From Panagrolaimus kolymaensis (taxonomy: Eukaryota; Nematoda; Chromadorea; Rhabditida; Panagrolaimidae): a stretch of 64,000 nt of DNA. Every line of letters starts with the position of its first letter. Position 1 is the stretch's first letter. Positions 1 through 9,267 of the stretch are shown one piece after another. Both the position numbers and the translations under genes were made by a program. Under the pieces are notes generated by a model, which worked only from the letters and a program-made list of their open reading frames with translations, did no database searches and was not told the DNA's origin. The stretch covers positions 1,860,001 to 1,924,000 of the forward strand of contig JAJQJQ010000010.1 in assembly GCA_028622995.1 (NCBI GenBank), given 5' to 3'.

Positions 1-890
1 ATTTTATCCATAAAATTTGTATTGTTTTAACGCCTTAAAGCAGCTGCAAACTTTTCTTTTTATTTAATTTTTTTAAATTAAAAAGAAAAAACTGTATCTA
101 TTTGACAAAATATGTTTACTCAAAATTGTAAAACATTGCAAAAAATATTTAATTCTTTTTTTACTTTTAAATTTTTTTATTTAATTAATGATTATTACAA
201 AAAAAAACTTAAACACAAAATGCACCACCATAATAATTAATTTGAGGGTGTGTGTATGTATTTTAAGACGCAACTAGCTTTCAGTAGCAGTGGCATTAAA
301 AAAAGCCAACCAAACACCTGCTAAAGATTTTTAATAAGTGCGCAGACTCAACTCCTCTCATAAGCTCAAATCTCTCTCTGCCCGCCTCAATAAGCAGCAG
401 CAGAAAGCAAGCAAGTAGTAGTATAATTCTAATTGGACCTGAGTGAATGAGTCTTTTTTATTCAATACTATAGTTGGACTATAAAATTGACTGACAAAAC
501 ATTTTTTATTTTTTACTATGAGATACGGCTTTCTTTTCTTTCTTTCATCCTTTTTTTCTTTTCTTCTTTTGGGCATTGCTTTTATTTTTTTTTATTTCTT
601 TACTAACACTCTTCAAATAAACCCAATCAAATGTCCACGATCACAAGAAGTGAAATGCAGCAGCAAAAACAACAACCCAAAAGAAGGACGACATTGTTTT
701 TCCGGTCATGAACGGCCGATGAATGCATGCCATTTACAAATTTAATTTTTGCAACATTTTTTTTATGTTAAAAATGCTATGTATCATCTTTATTTATTTA
801 AATAATTCTACCATAAATATTTTTAGGATATTATTTGAAAATATTAATTAATTTTTTTAATTTGTAAAAAATAATTAATATTTGTCTTTG
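1..890. other. Intergenic or intronic AT-rich DNA, no gene seen
   Basis: I see no exon with usable splice sites and a conserved protein here. Short open frames in both directions (for example around 358-745) are low-complexity phenylalanine- or lysine-rich translations typical of AT-rich filler. The stretch lies just 5' of the miR-124 hairpin and could contain its primary transcript start, but no promoter motif is clear. A host gene extending in from left of the window cannot be excluded. Confidence 0.5.
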
Positions 891-891
891 C

Positions 892-964
892 TTGCATTTG
901 GCTTTCATCAGTGACTTTGGTGTAAATAAACACGACTAAGGCACGCGGTGAATGCCAATTGCGG
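892..964 (+). ncRNA. mir-124: microRNA miR-124 precursor hairpin
   Basis: Bases 937-957 match the deeply conserved animal miR-124-3p, including the seed AAGGCAC followed by GCGGTGAATGCCA. The upstream arm (894 onward, GCATTTGGCTTTCATCAGTG) pairs with the mature arm and its 3' extension: GCATTTGGC opposite GCCAATTGC with one mismatch, then TTCA/TGAA and GTG/CAC blocks. The loop, about TTTGGTGTAAATAAACACGAC, closes a roughly 70-nt stem-loop of ordinary pre-miRNA size. miR-124 is a neuron-enriched regulator; in Caenorhabditis it sits in an intron of trpa-1, but no coding exon is visible around it here. The mature sequence is unmistakable; primary transcript ends are unknown. Confidence 0.93.
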
Positions 965-2431
965 TAAAAGGCTATCTTAAAAAGAAAAAATGTTAAATAT
1001 ATTTATTGACATTCTTCCTACATTATAGCTGGTTTCGAAAATGATAAAAAAAATAAAAGGTAAGTAAAATGAAAGTAATATTTGAGAATTACGTGGCTTG
1101 TTTACATAATATTCAAGTTAATGGAAATTCCAATAAAAACAAATCATACGAGGATATGATAAAGACTTTAGAGAAAAAAGGGAGCAAAGAATCAAAAGTT
1201 TAAGGATGTTATGAATTAAAAAAATTGTTTGAAAAAAAAGAAGTAAGATATAAAAAAATAATAAAAATATAATGAAGATAAAAAGAAAATTTGGAAAAAA
1301 GGAAATATTATCAGTTTCCAATAAAACGAAAATGACAACTAAGTTAAAATACCCTACAATCCAAACAAAATCCCTAACAGAAGTTGAAATAATAATTAAA
1401 CAAAGGGAAAATAGAAACGCTTTTAAGAAAACATTTCATATAAAAAAACTTTATTAAATATTTAATTTAAAAATCGAGAACTTTTTGGAAAGACATTTTG
1501 AATTTGATAAATCAGAATTGAAATTTTCTCAAAAATCATTTTTGCCCCTATTTTTTTAATTTTATCTATGGAACTCTTTGTTGATCCATCAAGTTTTCAA
1601 GAACTTGTGTAAAATAAAATATCCTATCAACGGGAAGATTTTTGCAGAAAAGACATTTTGAATTTGATAAAACAGAAATAAAATATTCTCAAAAATCATT
1701 TTTGCCCTATTTTTTTAAACTTTATCTATGGAGTTGATCTAACTGGTATTGTGAAAGGATTCCTTCATCGCAAAGGCTACTTCAAATAAACCAAGAATGC
1801 CTCAAAGTTTTTCAATGAAAACAAAATTTTTTATTTTATTTGTGTATGTCTTGTAAATTGTAATAAAAATTTTATCTTGTAATTCTTTTAATCTTCGGTA
1901 TCGGTAAAATAAAAACATCGGAAAGTGAAAAATATAAAGTTAAAAAGTTAGTCGCAAACAAATTGTTCCAATCATCTTTCATTTTCATCCAGTCTTCTTT
2001 GTTTCTACTGTAATGGAGGCATACAGTCGCAATTCTCTGCATAGCTTACACGATGAAGAGACAAATCATTCCATCCATAAAAATCGCAACTAAAGAGAAA
2101 ATGCTAAAGCACTGGTAATTCTAGTTGTTCCATTGCAATGAAATCGTCAAAAAATGATGGCTTTCTTGATTCAATAAAAATGACGCAATCTTTCATTAAA
2201 GTCTTTACATATCTTATTAATGTACTTTTTGAAAGCAATGGTAACATATGAATGATATCTATTCTGGTTCCTGCTGCAAGAGTATGTGATGCAATGAAAT
2301 CTAAAGCTGATAGATAAAACCCAAAAAAAGCAAAGGAAACACAAGTAATGCAAGCACATTAGTATAACAAGAAACAAAGGAAAAGCTACATTTATTTCAC
2401 AAAAGAATACATTTACAAAGTTATAAAAATC
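965..2431. other. Intergenic, contains a diverged direct repeat
   Basis: This 1.5-kb stretch between the miR-124 hairpin and the 3' end of the orphan membrane gene has no supported coding exon. A donor-like GTAAGT follows a short open stretch near 1060, which could be part of a spliced non-coding miR-124 primary transcript, but this is guesswork. The only clear internal structure is the direct repeat annotated at 1489-1735. The leucine/phenylalanine-rich open frame at 2171-2377 on the minus strand has no splice support. Confidence 0.5.
1489..1735. repeat. Two diverged direct repeat copies, about 88 bp each, period about 161 bp
   Basis: Copy 1 (about 1489-1575) and copy 2 (about 1650-1735) share AGACATTTTGAATTTGATAA, then CTCAAAAATCATTTTTGCCC, then a T-run and TTTATCTATGGA. 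Scattered substitutions and single-base indels separate the copies. The spacer between them (ATCCATCAAGTTTTCAAGAAC and beyond) is not repeated. The pattern suggests an old local duplication or remains of a dispersed element. No terminal inverted repeats are seen. Confidence 0.7.
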
Positions 2432-3806
2432 CTAGTTATTCTTTGATTCAAAGTTGTTGTTCTTGTCAGATTTCTTTCCAGGTAAAGGTATATCAGCAGG
2501 AATAAATGGACCATTAGTTGACGCAGTGAGATCATTTGAAAGTTTTGGCGCACCATTTGATTTATCAGCTTCTGCATTGGCTTGTTTAGCTTTGGCCATG
2601 TCATCCATTTCTTGATTGATTCGTCGAATGTTATCATACATGTTTCCATAATGACCTTGAACAGCTGGATTGAATTCAGCTTTTTGAGTTGGTGGAGCTT
2701 TGAATTTCGCAAGTAGATCATTAGCAACATCTTCAACAGGATTTGATGGATTAATATACTGATCATTTGGATTTGGTTCACAGCAATTTCCAGGAGTATC
2801 GGGTTCTTTTTGAAAAAGATGACCAAATTCATGATCATAAACCCTAAAAAATGAAACATTAACATATTATATAACTTTGGCTTTCAATGATGGTTAAGTT
2901 TTTGGAGACAAGAAGTTGCTACATGACTAACACTTTCACATAACAAACAACATTATAAGACTACCAAAATCACACAAAAGATACATACTTGTAAGTGTCC
3001 AAAACGTTCTTTTCATTGAAATAAATTCGTTTATGACGAGAAAGACCAGATCCATAAATCATAAACCAGTTAAAAGCAAAAATGCTTAAACATCCAATCA
3101 AGAGTCCAGACAATCCTCCAGCTCCATATGAGTTTACAACAAGCCTAAAAAAGTTTTCATTAATAATGAAGAAGGTATACAAAGCACAAGAAAATATACC
3201 CAAAGATTCCAATGCTTGATAAAACTAGCAAACTTGTAAAAAAACGAATTCGCATTCCATGAGTAGGAGCATCAGGATCTTCTAAAAATGTAGTTGATTT
3301 CGGTTTCTTTGCCACGAGTTGTTCCAATTGAGCAAGAACATTTTTTGGAAGATTCAAGCGTCTAAAAAAAGTTAGAAATGAAAAAAGAAGAAAAAATTTT
3401 AGATGCTTGATTGCAATGGCTAACTTTCTTGGCAGGATCACCAAAGTTTGTGGGAAAGGCATTTCAACAAACGTCGATGCATCAAGTAAATTGATACGCA
3501 AGTTTGCTACATATAAAACACTTTTCTTTAACTTTTTATGATACTATAGATCCCGAAACAACAAAGATAAACTCACGCAACAGCTGGATCATAATTTGAT
3601 GCGGAATCATGTGGATGAATTGTAGAAGCAGATGAAACAGGAGTAGGACAATTTTGACATGTTGAAAGATTTGTTGAAGTCAGAATTGAAGGAGATTGAG
3701 ATGCTTTTTGTGTTGAATCAGTATAATCTTCGGTAAAAGTTGAAGCACTTCGTGATGGAAGGCAGCTTCCATTTGAAATTGTTGACGATGTTTCAGTTCG
3801 CTTCAT
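2432..3806 (-). CDS. Predicted membrane protein of unknown function (about 2 TM segments)
   Basis: Exons on the minus strand run from ATG at 3806 to TAG at 2432. The N-terminal third is serine/threonine-rich and hydrophilic (MKRTETSSTISNG...). A middle section reads RLNLPKNVLAQLEQLVAKKP and then DAPTHGMRIRFF. Two hydrophobic segments follow (TSLLVLSSIGIFG and a glycine-rich GAGGLSGLLIGCLSIFAFNW), then the well-formed loop YGSGLSRHKRIYFNEKNVLD. The C-terminal tail is hydrophilic and asparagine-rich. The joins at 3212/3160 and at about 2990/2846 are clean. The first intron (about 3520-3577) is not: the obvious donor at 3576 and the TGTAG acceptor near 3512 leave the reading frame shifted by one, so a weaker site pair, a missed small exon or a sequence error is needed. 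I do not recognise the family. The strongly patterned loop argues for a real conserved protein. Confidence 0.6.
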
Positions 3807-6181
3807 TTTCTCTTGAGTTGGCAGCAAGCAAATCGATCAAATGAATGAATGAAAGAATTTTATTTTTCTCACAAAAAATGGAGTGGTGGAATGAATGAAA
3901 AAAAAGTAATGCAAATTTTTTTGAAAGACAAACGGGAAGCTTTCAAAGTAAAGCAAGCAACAACAACAAAAAGTGAAGAATAGTTTGTACCAAACCAAAA
4001 AATGGCAACAAACTTCGAAAATTTTTACTATAGCTTATCACAAAATTTGTTAAATTTTATTCAATTTTATATTACAATGTTCCCGGTTGATTGATTTATC
4101 AAAATTTAATGAAAAAATGTATTTTTTCTAGTTTGTATACTGCTTTTATCTCTTCTAATATTTTTGATAATAGCAAACTATTACTGTAATTTCTAAACAG
4201 TTTCTTATTTTATGCAGTGACATTTGATAATTATGCATTCATAGCGTTTTTTTTTCAAAGCTAATTTTCTGATAGTATTGTAAGGAAGAAGAAAACAAAG
4301 CATCAAAAAAATGAGCAGGCAAACATTTATTCAATTTAACATGCAAGATAACTTCACCAGCATATGCACCAGCCAATGTTTGGAAGGAGTTTAAGGATCT
4401 TTTTCATCACGAGCAGCATCAACCCATTGAAAAGCCAATTTTGACATTCTTTGGAAGGACAATATAAAGCTTTTGTTAAAAAGATAAGGTAAAAGCTTTA
4501 ATTATTTAAATTCATTAAAATCGAAGCAAAATCAACCATTGGCTTTACCTATGAGTTTTACATATATGGATCCTTCGCGGAAATGGTTTCCATAACCATC
4601 AAAGATTTGCTTAATCATGAACTCTTCATTTTTTATATCAATATTTTTTTCGGCTCATTTTATAAACTTTATTTTTCTTGAAACAGCAAATTGAAAAGCG
4701 TGCAATTTTTAAACTTTAATATAAGACGCCGATATTTAAAAAAATTTTGTGCAGCACAAAATTCCTCACTTTTTTGAAAAAGTGTCTCTTTTGCCATTTT
4801 TTTCAATTGATTTTTTTGGCAAAAGAGACACTTTTTCAAAAAAGTGAGTAATTTTGTGCTGCACAAAATTTTTTTAAATATCGGCGTCTTATATGACAGC
4901 TGCTTGGCGAGGCGAGTAATATTTGTGACTCATATATGTTATTGAAACATTAGAAATTCTATGGCTAATCTGTACTTCAGTGTTTCCTTTTTCTTCTTCT
5001 TTTTAAAATATTAATCTGAACTTTATCAAACATTAAAGTTAGAAACACATTTTCTCAAAAAAATATGGTGAAATTTTTATAAACTACACGTTTCTAAACA
5101 AAATTACAAAAAACTTGGAATTAAATAACAAATACAAACGCAATGAAAAAATAGGTTATTATTTAACAATAACACATATTCTAGGATTCTGGCATATTTT
5201 TGCACTAATACCAAATAACCCAAAAGCTTGGAGTTACAGTATCCTCCTCCAATGATTATTTCGTGGGTGTAAAAAACGCATGTATTTTTTACGAAAATAT
5301 TTTTGATGATGTGTTGATGCTATTTTTTTAAATGTAATTCATCTTTTAATTGACAAAAGTTCTTCCTCTTTTATAATTAAACTTCTTCTTTTTTTTGTTA
5401 AAAAATAAGTTAATGTGTTTCCAGAAAACTACTGCTCCTGCAACTTTGTTATTATATTTTTTTTTTTGCAATTCTTTTTTATTTTTAGAAGGTTTTACAC
5501 TTTCATGACGATAAATTTTATGTAATTCTATTTATTTTGAAGTCAAAGTTAATGAATTCTCCAAAAAATAATTTATCGTATTGGTGCAAAAGGTTTTTTG
5601 CTTATTCGCTTGTTTTTTAAATTATTATTTTAATCGAATTTTAAGAGAAAAATAAACATGACCTTTTAACTTTTTATTAACTGTAACACATCCTCTCAAA
5701 AGCAAAAAATATTTAAATGCAAGCATATCGAAGGCGCGAGATTAGTAATAGCCAAATTTTTTAATTTTAATTTTAATAGATAAAAAGCTTTTAAAGGTGT
5801 TTTTAGGCCAAGAAAAAAATAAACGCCACCGCATACGATAAAACTCCACCTATTTTACAAGCTGCAATAGCCGCCAAAATATTTAAAAAAAAATAATAGG
5901 CAAAAAAGCTCCTCCTACTTAATTTTTTTTATGAAAAATAAAAAACTTTTGTATATTAGCCTTTTTTAAACGCTTATCAAATTCATTTATAAGTGACCGG
6001 TTATTTGAGATTTCGACGACTTTTAAGTATCATTTTTTATTTATTAAATTAAAATAAATTGAAATACAAAAATCTTCTTTGGAGAGAGAAGGATATCAAA
6101 GGAGGAGCGAGTACTGTAAAACATCTCTTCGTCTCATTTATTTTTTTGTTTTTGGGTAAACTTACTGCCTAAAAATTAATC
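3807..6181. other. Intergenic region with a foldback element
   Basis: This 2.4-kb gap lies between the divergent orphan membrane gene (-) and the IL-17-like gene (+). Apart from the 176-bp inverted repeat annotated separately at 4719-4894, I see only AT-rich sequence with poly-T and poly-A runs and no spliceable coding stretch. Both flanking promoters should lie here; no TATA box stands out for either. Confidence 0.5.
4719..4894. repeat. Near-perfect 176-bp palindromic foldback element (MITE-like)
   Basis: The left arm (4719-4794) is an almost perfect reverse complement of the right arm (4817-4894). The outer ends are ATATAAGACGCCGATATTT and its complement AAATATCGGCGTCTTATAT, and the arms meet around TGCCA ... 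CAATTG ... TGGCA with a central spacer of about 22 nt. Arms differ mainly at a CC versus AA position beside CTCACTTTTTTG. Sub-palindromes occur inside each arm (TTTTGTGCAGCACAAAA; CACTTTTTTGAAAAAGTG). There is no open reading frame with transposase character. The shape fits a non-autonomous foldback DNA element; TA on both outer edges would be consistent with a TA target-site duplication, but this is not certain because TA lies inside the palindrome. Confidence 0.85.
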
Positions 6182-7546
6182 ATGATTTGTACAAGCTCAT
6201 TATCAACTTCATCTTGCCAATTTTATGTTTCGCTAAAATTTTTATTTTTAATTTTGGTAAGTTTTTTTCCTTTCTTAATTTTTTTAACCATGAGATTTCC
6301 TTTTTTATTTGTTCGTCTAACTCCTGACTTATCTAATGAGATGTTGCATAGATAAATAGTTTGAGGGCGAAGGAATGACTTACCAATAACTTAACTTCCT
6401 TTTTCTTGGAATTTATTCCTTTTTTTATTTAGTTTTTGCATCCATAAAATTAATTACACATCATTTTAGCTTCTAATAATAGGGCATTCAAAATTTGCAA
6501 GTCAATGGGCAAAAAAAGTCTTAATGTTCAAATTTTTCAGAATGTACACATTTTTATTAATTTGACTCATTCACAGCCTGAAGCATTTAGAGATTTTCAA
6601 TCAAAAAATTATTTATGGTTTTATCAATCAAGGTAATTAATTACATCATTTGAAAAGATGGCAAATAAAACCTAAAAAATAACTTTTTTAGAATGCGCAG
6701 AGCTGAACCCGATTGCGCTGCAAATTTGCATTCAAATCCCGAAGCCTTAAAAACAGTATTAAATATTTTTTCAAATTCTAAAAAATCTTCTCCCATTCTT
6801 AATTATCTCAACAACGTGGACCAAGAATTTAACGAAGTTTATGAAGATTGTGGAACGGAAGATTATTTCCAACAACCTAAAAGCGATGTTATGAGTGATA
6901 TGGCTCAATCCGATAGAGCCTTATGCCCTTTTACAACATATCTTGACGTCGATCCACAGGTTAGTTTTGTGTTATGTGTTAAATTAATAAATGAAAACAC
7001 GTGCAAATAAAAGATGCGTGTGCAAAAGCGCAAATAGTTTTTTAATACTTCTCGGAAGAACAGGTGAAATAAAAAGAAATGTTGCTTTTTCAACATCAAA
7101 AAAGAAAATTTTGACATTTTGCAACTTACCAAAAAATAATGAAACATATAATATTTTTCTAAGAAATTAAATAATAAATATTAACAAATTTTATAGAGAA
7201 TACCAAAATCCATCACTAAAGTCAAATGTTTATGCAATCGACCAAAGAAAGGAAAATTTAGTGAAAATATTAATACAGTTATATGCGAAAAAGTATTCTA
7301 TGAAATGACAGTCCTTAAATTTAGTGAAACTTGTGGGTCTTATAAAGAGGAAACAGAAAAATTGGTTCTTGCATGTATACCGGTTTTTGGTGTAAGTTCC
7401 TTGTTGTTTTTGTTTTCGTTTTTTTGTTGTACTTTACTCTAATATAATTTATTATTTATTTAATAATATTATTTTTGCAGAGCTATCGTACTACTGATCC
7501 TAATGCTTCTGAAGGTAAAATGCAAGCAGCTCCAATACAAGTTTAA
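6182..7546 (+). CDS. IL-17-like cystine-knot secreted protein
   Basis: Five exons: 6182-6256, 6541-6632, 6692-6959, 7197-7391 and 7481-7546, giving about 230 residues. The start is the ATG that opens a short N-terminal segment ending in a hydrophobic run (FYVSLKFLFLIL), a likely signal peptide. The mature C-terminal part has the IL-17 hallmark block CPFTTYLDVDPQRIP with KVKCLC after it, then a core VFYEMTVLKFSETC and LVLACIPVF. This matches the C-P-(W/F)...D-D-x-x-R-x-P...C-x-C layout of IL-17 family knots, found in nematodes as ILC17 proteins. Those act as secreted cytokine-like neuromodulators through IL-17 receptor homologues; that role here is inferred. The region between signal peptide and knot (about 100 residues) is long and not conserved to my eye. 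Polyadenylation signals (AATAAA-like) follow near 7577. Confidence 0.8.
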
Positions 7547-8762
7547 TGCACATTTGTCGTCAGTTTAATGGCATTCAAATAAAATAAAGTTCAAATGATG
7601 ATGATGCATGCGTTCATTAAAAAGCAATAAAAAAATTAATTTGACTTTTGAATTTGTTGCATTTTTTTATTTAAATATATGTTCTTAGAACAACTATTTT
7701 TTATTTATTTATTTTTGTATATAAAAAATTATGTTTGTGTTTTCTTAATGGGTTTTTGCGTGTGTTTTTTTTGTTGAATTGCCAAGCAATCAAATGCTTT
7801 CCTTCTTTTTTGCTTTTTTTCTTTTATGTATACTTTGAAATTTTTTGGAGAAAAAAAATGTTAATAAAATTGTCGTCATGCTTTATTTTTTTTTTTGATT
7901 AGAATAAACAAATAACAAAAAAGAAAGAAAGCTAAAAATTTAATCTCATTAAAGAATTTTACAAAAAATAACAAAACTTTGCTCGTTTGTTTTTTTTATA
8001 GTTATATTTTTTTGAGACTTATAAACTTAGAAAAAATCATGCTTTTTTTAAGTACCGAATATCACGACTTTTTTACTGTATATTATTAACTTTAAAAACC
8101 TTCTGCAGCTAATTTTTCTCCTTTTTACTTATTTTATTATTTATTGGAATGATTCATAAGGAAATTACTTGTTATGAGAATTTTTTCAATTAATTGCTAT
8201 TTTTACCTTATTTTTCTTGTCTCTTCAACAACAGGTACAAACTGTCACAAACCTTTTTTGTTTTTTGTTTGATGCGTTCTGAAAAAAAATTCTTTAACCA
8301 ATGACTAATTATTGCCTCTTTTATTTCGATTAGACTACAGCTTCCTTATATATTTTTTTTGCTGCAAAAATAAAAAGGATTTTTTGAGACTTTTTTAACT
8401 TCATTATTCAAACATCTAAAAGCAACAAAAGTTAGTTGCTAAAAACGAGAATGAGGCTTGTGAATGCGCAAATAATAAAAGGAAATAAATAAAATGAAAA
8501 GTATGTTAAAGTACACAAACGTACAAAATGCACCCAAAAAAAAGAAGAAAGAGAAATGCATGTAAATAAAATAATGCAACAAAAAAAAGAACATGAATAT
8601 AAATATTATTTGCAATAAAGAAAATAGGTAAAAAAAATAAACAAGTATGAAAGTAACTATAAAAAACATAAAATAAACAAATGTTGCAAAAAGTAAGTTC
8701 ACAAAATATTTATTTGTCTATCGTTTGCAACTTTGACACTTGAGGCTGGGTGGAAGAGACAG
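7547..8762. other. Intergenic, no gene seen
   Basis: The 3' end of the IL-17-like gene with AATAAA near 7577 opens this stretch. The remainder is AT-rich with long T runs. The only long open frame (8439-8702, minus) translates to almost pure F/I/Y/L and has no start or splice context, so I treat it as filler. The last part carries the promoter of the small peptide gene. Confidence 0.5.
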
Positions 8763-8770
8763 TATAAAAG
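8763..8770 (+). promoter_or_regulatory. TATA box of the tyrosine-rich peptide gene
   Basis: TATAAAAG in the context GACAGTATAAAAGCGG lies 70 bp upstream of the ATG at 8833. This spacing suits a short 5' leader, and the match is much better than chance TA-rich sequence because of the flanking GC bases. A similar arrangement precedes two other small secreted-protein genes in this window (35743 and 21436). Confidence 0.6.
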
Positions 8771-8832
8771 CGGAACATTTTTCTTAAAAATTCATCATCT
8801 GCTTTTTTCTCCCTTGCATTCTCATATTTACA

Positions 8833-9124
8833 ATGGCTTCTCAAATGTAAGTTTCAAAGATTTTTTCATTGCCTTTTTAGAAATTTTTGATTCAGCCTCA
8901 TTCTTCTCCTTTTGGTTGCTCTCATTGCTTTGGTTGTTGACCATGCATCTGCCCAAGTAAGTTTGAAAATTTTTTTTAAAACCAATGTAATTTTTATTTT
9001 TACTTTTACTTTTAATTTTTAGTATCTATACGGTTACCCTTATGCCTACAGTTATGGATATCCTGCATATTATTATGGAAAACGTGCAGCAGGATTCTTC
9101 CCTGAAGAACAACCATCTCCTTAA
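8833..9124 (+). CDS. Small secreted tyrosine-rich peptide precursor (neuropeptide-like)
   Basis: Three exons (8833-8846, 8896-8956, 9023-9124) encode 58 residues. The first 25, MASQILILLLLVALIALVVD followed by HASAQ, form a textbook signal peptide with cleavage expected after ASA or near AQ. The mature part is a run of Tyr, Gly and Pro (YLYGYPYAYSYGYPAYYY) followed by Gly-Lys-Arg and an acidic/proline tail. GKR is the classic signal for dibasic cleavage with C-terminal amidation, so one amidated Tyr-rich peptide of about 18 residues is predicted. Nematode neuropeptide-like (NLP) precursors include similar YG-rich peptides, some antimicrobial, but I cannot assign a named family. Exon 1 is only 14 nt; the nearer AG at 8880 is rejected because it leads to an immediate stop. 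Confidence 0.75.
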
Positions 9125-9267
9125 ACAAAATTCAAAATAAGAATTTGAGGCTTTCATTTCTTCTATATAGTATTATAAAATCTTTATCATTACCGAAAAA
9201 AATTATAACCGTAAACAAATAATAAAAAATTTTTCAATAAAAATAATGTTTGTAAGACATATAAAAA
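9125..9267. other. Short convergent 3' spacer
   Basis: This 143-bp AT-rich spacer separates two convergent stop codons. It carries AATAAA-like signals on both strands (for example AATAAAAA near 9221), consistent with overlapping 3' ends of the peptide gene (+) and the DUF229 gene (-). Confidence 0.5.

Noticed and set aside
8439..8702. 87-codon minus-strand frame rich in F/I/L/Y suggesting a membrane protein
   Set aside because: Composition follows from A-rich plus-strand sequence; no start context and no joining exons.
8847..8880. 34-bp first intron for the tyrosine-rich peptide gene using the AG at 8880
   Set aside because: It leads to a TGA two codons later; the AG at 8895 instead gives a perfect signal peptide.
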